This document shows positions 11,666-23,561 of a stretch of DNA of 64,000 nt, piece by piece. Each line of letters starts with the position of its first letter. Position 1 is the stretch's first letter. The notes under the pieces are model-generated. The model made no database searches and was not told where the DNA came from. It saw only the letters and a list, made by a program, of their open reading frames with translations. The translations under genes were made by a program, and so were the position numbers. Source of the stretch: Euborellia annulipes (taxonomy: Eukaryota; Arthropoda; Insecta; Dermaptera; Anisolabididae); the NCBI GenBank assembly GCA_023213315.1, contig JAKCPI010011712.1, positions 434,001-498,000 on the forward strand, read 5' to 3'.

Positions 11666-11885
11666 CTAAATACGTCATCTGGAAGTAGTACTTTTTCAAA
11701 AATTTTGAAATTTTCAATTTTTTGTCATATCACGATAAATTACTCTATTTTAAAAAGTTTTAATTTCTTGACATTTTTTTGAAAACTGAATAGTTTTTGT
11801 AATAAATAAGAAGACGGTAATTTTTGCTAATTTCGAAAAAAATCAAAACAAAATCATACAGGTGTCATTATAAAAAATGTATTTA
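11666..11885 (+). repeat. Family D fragment
   Basis: The segment from AAATACGTCATCTGGAAGTA to CATACAGGTGTCATTA is shared, with changes, with 60180-60415. A further related fragment is at 37400-37470. Confidence 0.5.
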
Positions 11886-12227
11886 TTGATAAATTTTATT
11901 TATTGATAAATAAGATTCCCAACAGAAAAAATTTCCAATTAGAGGGAAAATAATTAGACAGTAAATTATTCAATCTATAATACTACTGTACGTTTAACAA
12001 ATCACAAAAAAAAAAAATAAAATAAAAAAATGTAAATAAAAAAAAATTTCATTTGTAATATACACATATATTACACCTATCTGGTAATTATAAAATTTTC
12101 TTAAAAATTCTTGTATATAATTGAAAGAGCCTTGTGAAATTATATACTAAAATTTGATTGTACTCTAAGTTGAAAAAATTTATAATAGTATAATGTTTTT
12201 CGGATACTAATTTCTTTATCTCTTGTT

Positions 12228-12280
12228 TTGTACATTAGTTCTGAGGATGATCCCAACCGGGATCGAAACGTCAACATGAG
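12228..12280 (+). repeat. CTGAGGAT-hairpin-CGAAACGTC module
   Basis: CTGAGGAT precedes a 6-bp stem GATCCC-AACC-GGGATC, followed directly by GAAACGTCAACATGAG. This is the cleanest copy of the recurrent module. Confidence 0.6.
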
Positions 12281-13645
12281 GAATAAAAATAATGAAATAC
12301 ATCTAGATGATGATTTTTCTTCTTCTGTTTACCAATCCTGATTTATTAATTGGGTTTGTTTTAACTAGGGGGTTTCCGAAGATCGTAAATAGATATATCT
12401 TGTCAAAATTGTTTACTTTTTTTATAAGAATAAAAATACTTTTTAATTTAAAACATATTCTAAATTATACAGTTAGACTATTTTACCATTCCATTAAAAT
12501 AGAATCAAACACGCACGATACGATCTTCCTAATAATGCGAAAAAAAAAAACCGTCGAATGTTGGTAACTTTTTGAATTATATACCGGTATGTGTATAGCT
12601 ATACCTTTCCATTAATTCACCTTCATTTGCTCGCCCTCATCAACAAGCGAAGAAATCATTTCAGATAAGTACGAAAAGATAGGAGCGAATATTTCAACGG
12701 AAATATATGACAATCATAGCTGGCAAAAGAAATAAAATTGTTGGTCTATCACGAAATTATATGACGATTCTTTATTGCTATAAACTTCTTTTTTAGGTCA
12801 CAGTATGAAAATCTATAATAAGATTCCTAGCTTGAGTAAAATATATATTTAGTTCTTTTAAAACATGTGTATGCTATAAAATGCCATGCATTTCGAAGGG
12901 ATGCGATAATATTATACAGTAGATATAATCTAAAAATATACTAGAAGCCTATCATTTGGGTATATAAATTAAAATTAATATGATATAACCTAAGGCTACT
13001 TCCTAAAAATTATTTTGATAAATTTCGCTTTGTAGTAGTTGTAGTCTCTATCCTACTGTTTATAAATAACACCTTCTATTGGGGTATAAACTGGAAGGGA
13101 AATATTAAATTATGTATTTTTTACTGTACTAATATTTTTTTTATAAATTGCGCTGTTTCTCAACTAAGAGAAATTTAAAGAAAAAAAATGCGGCTATCGG
13201 AGTGACTAGACTCAACACATTTATACCTCAAAATCCAGCTAATATATCAAAAATCTGGTGTGATAGTGGCACAGCAGATTTTTTGTGTAGAGATATAATT
13301 AGTTTCCCATAGCAATTTAGTTTCAAACTTGCGTTTTAAAGAAATAAACGATGATTATTTTTCAAAATTTTAATCTCATATTTGGATATTTTATACACAA
13401 TAGAGAATCCTAAATAAATACAAAATTTCATAAGAATTAGAAAATTTTTTTTTTTTTAATGTGTAAAAAGTTTTAAATGGGATCGAAATTGACATGCAAA
13501 TCCCCATAGGGATTTAAAATTGGCTCTATGGAAGGAAAAGCCGGAAAGTGAATTTGAAAAATCTGAAATACTTCATCAGTAAAGTGTGCTTCAAATAATT
13601 TTCAAAGCAAAATGAGAATATACTTTTTAAAGATCATGTAAAAAA

Positions 13646-14705
13646 TAGGAACCGACCGAATATTCGGTTTCGGTTACGGTTTCGGCCAGTTTCGGCCAAA
13701 AATCATGGTTTCGGCCGTAGTTTCGGTTTCGGCCAAAAAGTGGCCGAACCTTTCGGCCGGCCGAAACCAGAGTCTGAAAAAATGGGATGAGACTCGCATG
13801 CAAAAAAAAAAATCTGGTGCGACTGGCGCAGAGCACACAACTTTCTCTTAACTTCGGTAATCGAATGTTGTGTACTGTGCTTGTCACACCAGATTTTTTG
13901 TGTCGACATGTATTTAGTTTCCGACAGTACGGTACATTCGATTTTCAAGATGTAAAATTTATAAGTATGACAAAATATTTATATTTTGTTACCATGGCAA
14001 CCATTTCTCCTATCTTTTCTATGGAGAACAAGAGTAAAGTGGTCTTTAGAAGATTTCAATCACAAAATGAGAATATACATTTTAAAGAGAATCTAAAAAA
14101 TAATTGATTTTTGAATTTAAAAAAAAAATCGTTGGAGCAAATTTTGAGAAAATTGAAAAAAACTGAAAAAGTGCATCAGTAAAGTACTAGTACTCTTTGG
14201 TCGATTTTGTTCAAAAGCTTCGTGTCACGTCCCATGGAGGTGCCTAACTTAAATATAAAATTTCAACCTCCTAACTCTTTTCGTTCTTGAGATATTTTGT
14301 TCACAGACACACACACAGACAGACCATGTCGCGAAAACCACTTTTTTGGATTCAGGGGACCTCAAAACGTGAAGATCCATCAAAATCTCGACATCGAATT
14401 TTTGACATGAATCCAATACTTTCTCTCTCTATATATATTAACATATATATAGAGGTAAGAGAAAGTAAAAAGGTCAAATAATTTGCTCTTGAAGGAGAAA
14501 AATTTTAGTCTCCCTAAAAAAAAAGGTAAAATGATTTTCACGGGAGTGAAAAAAATTCAAAAAAAAAAAAGTAAAATGAAAAAAAATTTTTATAGGAAAT
14601 ACAAGTTTCGGTTTCGGTTACGGTTTCGGCCGAAACTAAGGTTGAGGCCGAATATTCGGTTTCGGTTTCGGTTTCGGCTGAAAATCTTGTTTCGGTCGGA
14701 CCCTA
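13646..14705. mobile_element. hAT-like element with GGTTTCGG repeats, carrying a nested family A copy
   Basis: The ends are TAGGAACCGACCGAA... and ...TTCGGTCGGACCCTA. GTAAAAAA is duplicated exactly at 13638-13645 and 14706-14713 (8 bp). The subterminal regions are made of (GGTTTCGG)-type degenerate repeats, an unusual composition for this AT-rich sequence. A shorter, inverted copy is at 30535-30786. Confidence 0.85.
13811..14470 (+). mobile_element. Family A repeat, copy 4 (nested)
   Basis: Begins AATCTGGTGCGACTGGCGCA with a hairpin closing at CTTGTCACACCAGATT (about 13880-13895) and ends GGTAAGAGAAAGTAAAA. It lies wholly within the GGTTTCGG element. Confidence 0.8.
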
Positions 14706-14933
14706 GTAAAAAATAATTGATGAATTTAATGAAAATTGTTAGAGCTGATTTTGAGAAAATAAAAAAAATAAAAACTAAAAAAGTACTTTAGTGGTGGGTG
14801 TCTAACTTAAATATAAAATTTAAATTTCCACACAGACCAATTTGCGGGACTCACTTTTTGAACTCAGGGGACAACAAATCTCGACATCGAATTTTCGACA
14901 TGATCTCAATACTTTCTCTCTATATATTACATA

Positions 14934-15863
14934 GAAGAATAATAATAATAATAATTAGTTTATTTGTCTTCAGCTTTTCTCTATACAAAGTGAGTGAGTT
15001 TACTCTTTTTCTCTACATTACTTTACATTTTTCTTTAAACATTTCTTCTTTTCTTTCCCTTTTTCTCTGATCTATACACATTATTTTTACATATTTTACT
15101 TAATCTTTAGAGGGCTCGTTGGTGTAGTGAGCTAGGGTGTCAGCTTCTGCAAAGAAGATCCCTGTTCAAATCCTTGGCGTGCGGGTTTTTTCATTAAATA
15201 AAAATATTTATTTAATGTAAATAAATCCTCAAGCAAGCCCTGGATTGGAATATAGGATCTTACCACAATAGCCCTCAGGCAACTCTACGAGGAGAGGGAG
15301 TTGCTGTGACATCCCGTCCTGTGGAAGGGACGTAAAGAAGGTTCCCTCTCAGTGATGCATTCTTCGAAAGGAGCAGGCTACACGCCGGTGTTGAGGGAGT
15401 CCCTCCTCAACTAGGACATCCTCCCTAGCATAGAAGAGGTTGGATATAAGGAGCCGGTTGGAACCAGAAATAAGGATTAGTTCACTAGCTAGAGAAGAAA
15501 GCAGGAGGAGGAGTTAGAGATAGGAAATGATGTAACTTCACGGGGTGCCGGTAGATGGCTACGGCCAGAGGCCGGTTGGGTTTGAGGTGTATGTCTTCGT
15601 ACACGTAAGCACCTAGGGTAAATAAACGGGGATCCCGATAGGAATTTCAAATAAATAAATAACTTAATCTTTAGATAATTAAATTCAATATTCAGACTTA
15701 ATATTCATACAATTAAATTATCAAACCATTATATTACATTTTTTCTGTACATTAGAACCAGATCAAGCGTTTTCTCTTAATTACCTCTACCATAAAATAA
15801 AACAAATCATTCAGCTTATTCTTATCCTCTATATTTAATAAAAAATTCACACTACTATATATA
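14934..15863 (-). mobile_element. 5'-truncated LINE-like retroposon 3' end with 14-bp target duplication
   Basis: CTATATATTACATA is repeated at 14920-14933 and 15864-15877. Read on the minus strand the insert ends CTGAAGACAAATAAACTAAT followed by (TTA)n, a typical non-LTR retrotransposon tail. No reverse transcriptase remains (about 365 bp after removing the nested SINE). Confidence 0.6.
15112..15661 (+). mobile_element. tRNA-derived SINE, 550 bp, with perfect 14-bp target duplication
   Basis: ACTTAATCTTTAGA flanks it exactly (15098-15111 and 15662-15675). The head resembles a tRNA: an A box at TGGTGTAGTGAGCTAGG and a B box at TGTTCAAATCC (about 15170-15180). A GC-richer body follows, and the 3' tail is (AAAT)n. 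It is nested in the LINE-like insert, making it the youngest layer of the stack. Confidence 0.85.
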
Positions 15864-15898
15864 CTATATATTACATATATAGGTAAGAGAAAGTAAAA

Positions 15899-17044
15899 TT
15901 TTTGAACAGATCTGGCCTTTTCCCTAGTTCATGGGAATTTTGCTTTGAAGTTTCTTTTCTCCATTGTGAAGTAGTTATGAATACAGGCTGATTCTTTTAT
16001 TTATTGTAGATTAAGAATGATCATAATGCGTATTTCAACAGAAATCGATTTCACTAAGGATTATTAGATTTGAAAATTTAACTTCCAACTAGATAATAAG
16101 GTTCCGACTTTCATTTTTATTTTAGGGCGGTGTTTGGTTCATTAAGCCATTTTTATATTTTAGGCTAAATGTGACTTTCAAATCATGAATCCAAGATGAC
16201 TGGTCAAAAAGAACAGAAGCTTATAATTGATTGCTGCTCCTAAGAAAGGAAGCGGAAACAGACCCCACTCAAAGTGTCAGTCAGTACCTGACACATATGA
16301 CTAAAGAGAGAGAAAAGATTAAATAAATTAACCTTAATTGATGGCCTTGTTGTATTCAGAAAAACATTCCTTTAACGATCATCATCATCAAAATGAGGTG
16401 TAATTATGGTAAAGAAAAAAAAAAAAAACAATAAACAACAAATGATAACGATAGGAAAGTTTTTGACAACATCATGTCACCCATTGTTCAACTAACACCC
16501 TTTTCTCATTTCTTTGATGTTAAAAATGAGGATGTTGTACATTTTATGAAATACATTTGTTATAAAATCAGAGATCATAAATTATTTAAACAAAAATTCG
16601 GCGGTGTTAATTGCAAATGTTTGAAAGGCTCTCCATTTGACACAGCAAAGCCACATGAAGCTCTGTGAATGACAGATCTTGACGAATAAAATGGACGAAA
16701 GTTGGCCTCTGTTGTTTCTCTTGACAAAAATACAAATCAAATCGAGCCCGAGTGTAAAAAGGCTATTTATTTATCCTCCAGGACAGGGGAGAGACGAAGC
16801 AAATGCCCCGAATTAAATTGGCCTCTTAAATCACACGGGCAAATTATTTATTTCCCTTGACAAATTTTCAAAATAATTGTCTATTTCCATTTCTCAGGGT
16901 GTCAATGTCCACCTCTAATTATTTATATAACATTATTATTATACATTTCTATTTCTTGAACAAGTTATTTGTAATGCATAAATTAAAGTATATCTGAGCT
17001 CTCTACTCAAGGTTATTCTTATGAATTTCTTTTGTAATTAAAAT

Positions 17045-17080
<36 letters not shown>

Positions 17081-17455
17081 CAAAAACGATTTTTAATATT
17101 TTCATAAAACATACGTCATTCGTTCTTTAGGGTTACAAATTAATTGTTTATATTTATTATAGTATGGGGTAAATTATATTACTTTTTTTTGTTTCTAAAA
17201 TGAAGAATGGTATCTCTTTAGTTAAAATCAAAACTAAGGAGGATTTCTTTTAAGTTTAATGGAGTCTTTTTAGGAAACAACACAGTCAAATCATTTAGGT
17301 CAAAAAAGGCGAATTCCCAGGGTGCCCCATAGTCTGGGGAATCCCTTTCACACGGTTCCCATTTGAAAAAAGTAAGGCCAAATAGTGGTGTGGCAAAAAC
17401 GGCGTACGATATGAGTCTCGAAAGTGTTTATTAAAGCTCTTGTGGTTTGTATTAT
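15899..17455. other. Repeat-poor non-coding stretch
   Basis: The least repetitive part of the left half. A 64-codon open frame at 16474-16668 (MSPIVQLTPFSHFFDVKNED...) has no splice partners I can see. 16680-16900 is mixed composition (CCTCCAGGACAGGGGAGAGA). Possible conserved non-coding or regulatory DNA. Confidence 0.4.
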
Positions 17456-17562
17456 TATTATTATGGGAGTTTTTAAATATAGACCACATTTTGTATTAAT
17501 TATTTATTAAAAATATAAATACTGTCAACGTTTCCGTCGAAACATTTTAGAGTATTTATATC

Positions 17563-17842
17563 TCAGCCAAAAACATCGGAGATGCAAAAAGGGCGCCTCG
17601 CATTATTTTTGCTTAGCGTCGAGGGTGAAATCAAAAAAATGCGCCTCGCTTTTCTGATTTATATAAAAGCGAGGAAATATTTTCACTTAAATAAAACCCC
17701 TACAGAATTTTTATTTGTTTCATATATCCTCGCTTTTATATAAATCAGAAAAGCGAGGCGCATTTTTTTGATTTCACCTCGACGCTAGGCAAAAATAATG
17801 CGAGGCGCCCCTTTTTGCATCTCCGATGTTTTTGGCTGAGAT
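17563..17842. repeat. ~117-bp-arm palindrome
   Basis: The arm from ATCTCAGCCAAAAACATCGG to ATATAAAAGCGAGGA (17563-17680) is inverted almost perfectly at 17727-17842. The arms carry GCGCCTCGC-type GC islands (GGGCGCCTCGCATTATTTTT). Confidence 0.8.
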
Positions 17843-17954
17843 TTCACTTCTTTTTGTGAAATATTACATGAAAATATTATTTATTAATTTTTGTTTATTA
17901 AATATTAAGTTATCCCATGAATAGATCTTTTAGTATGCATTCCAAACAGTAAAA

Positions 17955-18437
17955 ATTAAATACATCGTTTGGTATCCATTCGAAACGATAAACATAGGAT
18001 TTCACCATATTTTATAAAATTTTAGGTTTTTTATTTTTGTTATGTTGGTAGAATGTAAATACATCGTTTGGTATCCATTCGAAGCGATAAACATAGGATT
18101 TCACCAAATTTTATAAAATTTTAGGTTTTTTATTTTTGTTATGTTGGTAGAATGTAAATACATCGTTTGGTATCCATTCGAAGCGATAAACATAGGATTT
18201 CACCAAATTTTATAAAATTTTAGGTTTTTTATTTTTGTTATGTTGGTAGAATGTAAATACTTCTTTTGGTATCCATTCGAAGCGATAAACATAGGATTTC
18301 ACCAAATTTTATAAAATTTTAGGTTTTTTATTTTTGTTATGTTGGTAGAATGTAAATACATCGTTTGGTATCCATTCGAAACGATAAACATAGGATTTCC
18401 CTAAATTTTAGGTTTTTTATTTATTTTATGTTGGTAG
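17955..18437 (+). repeat. 99-bp tandem repeat array (about 4.8 units)
   Basis: Unit starts TACATCGTTTGGTATCCATT at 17961, 18060, 18159, 18258 and 18357 are spaced exactly 99 bp. The last unit is shortened by a small deletion. Units share AACATAGGATTTCACC and TATGTTGGTAGAATG. Confidence 0.9.
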
Positions 18438-19738
18438 CACTCCTTCTTATCACGTTAATCTATTTCTATCTGAATGGATCTATCCTAAAAATTTTTTGTT
18501 CCATTAGGGATGAAAATTACTAATATTAATAGATATGTTCCTAGATGACGTCATCAGGGAGCAAAATAGTCAAAATTGTCTTTTCGCCATGTTAAAGATA
18601 GGACAAATTTGAAATTTTGAATACCTCTCAAAAAGTCACTTTTGATCCAAAATGAAATTTTATATCAAAGGTATCGGGTTTTTGATAGTATCTATTTGTA
18701 TTTTAAATTTCATCCTAATCGGTCCAGCAGGGAAACCTGTAGCTTTGTCTAAAAATTTGAATATTGAAGAAAAGAATGAAAAAAAAAAAAGAAAAAAAAA
18801 GAAAAAAAAAAAAAGGAAAAATAAGAGACTAACTTTTGACCTTCCGAAATCGGCAAAATCTCAACTTTGAGCCTCTGCCATTCTTTTTGGGATTGGAATT
18901 TTTTTTTGAATTCGTGCTCAAAATAATCCTTATTTATTTTAGTTTAATATAAAAAAAATTTGGCTCCGATATCTTAAAACCTTTTTGAGATATTTGCCCA
19001 GAAAGAGAAAAGTTTCTCAAAAAAATTTTTTCACGTCCCTATCTTTTATTAAGGATTTAAAATCATTCTTGATAATATAGTCTAGGGACGACTCGTCCAT
19101 CTAAATGCAATGGGCCATTGGCATCTATTGGAATATCAACTAAATGGTAGTATTAAGAGTTTCTTTGCTTTCTTTTGCTTTTTACTTGCTCGGCGACGAG
19201 TCGCTCCCGCGACTCTTGATTTTTAATAAATAATTAATAACAAAATGTGGTCTATAATTGAAAACTCCCATAATAAAATAAAAATATGGGTCTCCTTAGA
19301 TGACTTGGCTTCACCGGGTCAAGAAAGATATGCCCGGAGATAATCGCTTTGGATAGGAGGGAGCAAGCAATCCGCCGACCCCGCACCGCTGGAATAATAT
19401 ATATGATGCCACGAAAATAACAAAGAATGTTATTTGTAAATTTTTAGAAGTCCACATACTCAGAAATAATTTGATAATGATTTAGATTCCCTATTCAAGA
19501 CTGGCTTAGAAAGTAGAAATATCCGTGGTAGCTGGGGTTAGTAGAGATCATTCCTCCTCCGTTCTTTAAATGCCATTTTTAAAAATATCTTCTTTTTAAC
19601 GCAATTTTTTTTCCTTCCTTTCTCTTTGTCCCCTCAGAGCACCATCAGCTATTCAAAATCCAGGGAATTCCACTTCTACAAGATCCGGGACCGAAACAAG
19701 ATAATAAAAGTCCTTACGGCCTGGTATTTATAAACAAG

Positions 19739-20112
19739 CAGGGGCGCCGGAACGAATTTGAATCAGGGGGGGGCAAAAAATTTTTTTTAGAAAATTAAAA
19801 TAATTTAATATGTTCAAATAGTATAAAACAAAAACAAATCTACTATAAAACTTTAAAAATTTTAAATAAAATCACAATTTTAATAAAATTAAAATTTTAA
19901 AAAATTTGTAGTGATTTTTCAAAAATTTTTGGAAAATGACTAAAAATGAACTCTTTTTAATTTTTTTTAATTTAGAAGATTTTATTTTTCAAAAGTTAAA
20001 ATATATCATTTTTAAAAATAAATGAAATAAAAGAAGACATATTGCCCCCCCTCTGCCCCCCTATAGGATGCCAGGGGGGGGCAATGTACCCCTCCCCAGT
20101 TCCGGCGCCTAT
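19739..20112 (+). mobile_element. hAT-like MITE
   Basis: The left end CAGGGGCGCCGGAACGAATT and the inverted right end ...CCCCAGTTCCGGCGCC match. The flanks TAAACAAG and GTAACAAG are an imperfect 8-bp repeat. A truncated inverted copy ends at 26146. Confidence 0.7.
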
Positions 20113-20982
20113 GTAACAAGTGTAGATTCACAAGGTGGCACAATAGAAATTCAAGTAGGAAGAGTAGCATATCACAGTTATTAAGTGATATTTATATTTT
20201 ATATTGATACAATAAGTAAATTTTGATAGAAAATTGTAAAAAGGAAGATTTAATGAAAATATTGATTAGTCTCATTATTAATTTTAGATAAATATGCAAT
20301 AAAATTTTAGGAAACTCATTAAAAGGTAAAGAGAACAATCAGTACACTTTGAAAAACAAATTGAAAACTTTTTTTTTATTAAAAATATCTAGTAAAAAAA
20401 AAGCGGCCTTCTTTATAAAAAAAAGAAGGATTCGTAATTAAAAAAGTCCCTTTTAAATATTTATAATCATATTTTAAATCAAAGTTAATTGACAAAATAT
20501 TTATTTAATTAGTTAATTAAAAAGTAAAAAAGATAACTTAGAAAAGTTCTTTAATTTCACCACAAAGTAAAAAAATCATTTAAAGAAATTAAATTTTTCA
20601 ATAGAATTTGTTCCTTTTATACGATATATTTGATGTAGCTCTACAGGTACATGTAGATCAAGTACACATGCATATGTGAGTAAACATGTACCAATTTGAG
20701 GGTTGGGTACTGTACAAGTTGATTTGATTTTTAGACTAGATTGTATTGATCATTACATGTCATCATGGAGATTGAATAAAAAAGAAATGATGATTTCCAC
20801 ATCATTTAGCTTCACTCATAAATGTAGGTTCGCATATTTGATCCCAACTTTCATTTACCGGTTGAATTATATTTCATATTCACAAACATAATTCTCAATA
20901 TATCTGTTTGTTAACAATTATTTAGTTAAACTTTTCCGATAAATTCTGTGAGTTTCATATTTAAAAAAAAATATATATATAT
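20113..20982. other. AT-rich stretch, nothing recognised
   Basis: No repeat family or gene was identified; 20640-20900 is of mixed composition with a 62-codon open frame lacking protein-like character. Confidence 0.4.
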
Positions 20983-22611
20983 GGGGCATTCCACGCCAAC
21001 TCGACCACTTTTGAACCCGACCATTTTTGTTTTGGCTTAAACTTTGTCATCTTTTTGTACCCTATTGAAAACGTGTTTGAGAATTTTTTCAGATTTTTCG
21101 ACCCAGCCAAAAAAAAGTTATAGCATTTTCAAAAAACATCGATTTTTTTTTTTTAAATAACCGTAAAACTGTCAAAAATTAACTTATCGGGACGATTTTT
21201 TTTTTTGAAATTTTTGTCTTTAAATGTACTTTTCAGAAAAAAATATGACAAAATTTTACAGATTCATCTTGAACGTTTTTTTTTGACATTTTCGGAAAAA
21301 AACAAAAATTTCGGGATGAATGACACTTTTTTTAATTTTTTTTTTTTATAAAAAACTTTGATTTTTTCTACATATGCTCTGAAAATTTCAGAGTGGGATT
21401 ATTTCGCGTTCTATTTTTTTTTTATTTTTGAAAAAAAAAAAATTTTTTTTTTCTCCGCTTATTTATCATGATGGTGCTCTTAAATTCTTCCAGGACTGTC
21501 CGAGATTCTAGAAAATTGAAGAAAAATAATAATAATAATAGTTAGAGGTGATGAAAATCGAGAAAATTCCATTTATCCTGAAAAAATTAGAAATTAGTTG
21601 TGTATTCAACTACTGAAGAATTTGAAGCGTCAAGTAAAAGCTTAGAAACATGGGCGTAACTAGGGGGGTGCCGAGGGGCCTGACCTCCCCAGAGAGCTCC
21701 TTGCCCCAAGAAAAATAGAAGGGGGGGGACATGGGACCAGCCATCTTCCGGTGGGCCTGGAAAGCCCCATATTTTCTCAATTTTTCTTGGGGCAAAGAGC
21801 TTTCGGGGGAGGGTCAGGCCCCCCGGCACCCCCGAGTTACGCCCATGTTTCTAAGCTTTTACTTGACGCTTCAAATTCTTCAGTAGTTGAATACACAACT
21901 AATTTCTAATTTTTTCAGGATAAATGGAATTTTCTCGATTTTCATCACCCCTAACTATTATTATTATTATTATTTTTCTTCAATTTTCTAGAATCTCAGT
22001 CAATCCTGGAAGAATTTAAGAGCACCATCATGATAAATAAGCGGAGAAAAAAAAAATTTTCTATTATTATTATTATTTTTCTTCAATTTTCTAGAATTTC
22101 AGTCAATCCTGGAAGAATTTAAGAGCACCATCATGATAAATAAGCGGAGAAAAAAAAAATTTTTTTTTTCAAAAATAAAAAAAAAATAGAACGCGAAATA
22201 ATCCCACTCTGAAATTTTCAGAGCATTTGTAGAAAAAATCAAAGTTTTTTATAAAAAAAAAATTTAAAAAAAAGTGTCATTCATCCCGAAATTTTTGTTT
22301 TTTTCCGAAAATGTCAAAAAAAACGTTCAAGATGAATCTGTAAAATTTTGTCATATTTTTTTCTGAAAAGTACATTTAAAGACAAAAATTTCAAAAAAAA
22401 ATCGTCCCGATAAGTTAATTTTTGACAGTTTTACGGTTATTTAAAAAAAAATCGATGTTTTTTGAAAATGCTATAACTTTTTTTTGGCTGGGTCGAAAAA
22501 TCTGAAAAAATTCTCAAACACGTTTTCAATAGGGTACAAAAAGATGACAAAGTTTAAGCCAAATCAAAAATGGTCGGGTTCAAAAGTGGTCGAGTTGGCG
22601 TGGAATGCCCC
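20983..22611. mobile_element. 1.63-kb palindromic foldback element
   Basis: The end GGGGCATTCCACGCCAACTC is inverted at 22592-22611 (GAGTTGGCGTGGAATGCCCC). The arms, about 670 and 760 bp, match nearly base for base to the centre; the right arm is longer because a ~104-bp block (21955-22160) is duplicated in tandem. ATATAT tracts flank both sides, possibly a TA-rich target duplication. No coding capacity. Confidence 0.9.
21651..21848. mobile_element. Central MITE-like unit of the palindrome
   Basis: CATGGGCGTAACTAGG and its inverse CCGAGTTACGCCCATG border a G/C-rich 200-bp centre (two unrelated-frame open frames here are non-coding). The TIR resembles hAT MITE ends. Confidence 0.5.
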
Positions 22612-22784
22612 ATATATATATTCATAATTTTTAAAATTATTTTATGTAATATGTTTTAAATAGAAGTCGTAGAGTTAATGATCTATTTAATCAGTTTTAA
22701 TTTTTAGTTATTATTTGGTAAATATCAGCGAGTTATTAATATTTGCCTTAAACTCGTAAATATAAACAGTAGCGTCATCAGTGG

Positions 22785-22905
22785 CGTAGTGAGCTTAACT
22801 CGCGCCCGGGCACAATACCTTATTAGCACCCCCCCCTACTCGAAAACCATATAAAATTACTAAATGTATTTCGAAGTTTACTTGTAATAGTATTCAGATG
22901 GATTT
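22785..22905 (+). mobile_element. Truncated hAT-like MITE end
   Basis: CAGTGGCGTAGTGAGCTTAA CTCG is shared with the fuller copy at 54654-54930; the right end is not found. Confidence 0.5.
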
Positions 22906-22969
22906 GAATGAATTATAATAAAAACATTTTTTTATACAAACATTTTTTTATTTTTCAGGAATTATAACA

Positions 22970-23040
22970 CTGACGACTGGTTTGCGCACATTTCTCAGTT
23001 TCGGTCACCATATGTGACCATCATCAGGCCTAAAAATTAA
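22970..23040 (-). repeat. CTGATGAT-hairpin-CGAAAC module
   Basis: On the minus strand, CTGATGATGGTCACATATGG followed by TGACCGAAACTGAG. The stem GGTCAC/GTGACC closes over ATATG. Confidence 0.55.
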
Positions 23041-23561
23041 GATACATTATAAAAAACTTAAGGCTTAAAACAAAATCTATCTGATCTTAAATTATAATTT
23101 TACATTTTGTTACATTGATTCTTTAACTTTAAATTATTTTGAATACTTTTTTTTAAAAAACAAAGTTTTTATCTTTCCCTTTCTCATCTTTATCTCTTTT
23201 TATTCACATACCTTTTTTCCTTATCCCTTATGTATGCTCATATGCCCTTATTTTAACGATGGTGACACTGAATTTTCTCAAAACTATATGTGATATATTT
23301 TATTTTTAGCTCAGATTTTAATTTCTTTGAAGCGCCGTTGTTTATCTATTAGAATTTTTGTCAATTAATAAAATATAAAATGTATATAAATTTTTCTAAA
23401 TTAAAATCATTTTTACAATTAAAACACTTAAACAATTAAAAATAATAGACTATTTAATCTAATTTACATGCTTAGTTTTCTAATTAAAAATTACTGTTAC
23501 ATTATAATCATCATTTCCAAGTCATGACTTCCATTACTTGATGATTATAATGCAACAGTAA

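Larger units (their letters stand above)
13249..15898 (+). mobile_element. Family A repeat, copy 3, split by two insertions
   Basis: Segments 13249-13645, 14706-14933 and about 15864-15898 read as one family A copy when the insertions 13646-14705 and 14934-15863 are removed. It starts AAATCTGGTGTGATAGTGGC and ends ATATAGGTAAGAGAAAGTAA. Both insertions show direct repeats of family A sequence, so this copy is the oldest layer. Confidence 0.75.
17456..19276. mobile_element. 1.8-kb non-autonomous DNA element with ~56-bp inverted ends
   Basis: The left end TATTATGGGAGTTTTTAAAT (17458) and the inverted right end TTATTATGGGAGTTTTCAAT (19277 backwards) continue for about 56 bp through GACCACATTTTGT. 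Inside are a foldback block (17563-17842), 99-bp tandem repeats (17955-18437) and an A-rich open frame encoding mostly Lys (18652-18870), which is low complexity and not credible as a gene. Confidence 0.7.

Noticed and set aside
12238..12272. True hammerhead ribozyme
   Set aside because: Core spacing differs from the canonical CTGATGA-stem-GAAA layout (extra base, and GGA for TGA in this copy), so not claimed as a ribozyme.
16474..16668. 64-codon open frame MSPIVQLTPFSHFF... as a gene
   Set aside because: No splice sites or partner exons seen, no recognisable motif, and length is within chance for this composition.
18652..18870. Lysine-rich 72-codon open frame
   Set aside because: Mostly poly-A low complexity within a transposable element.
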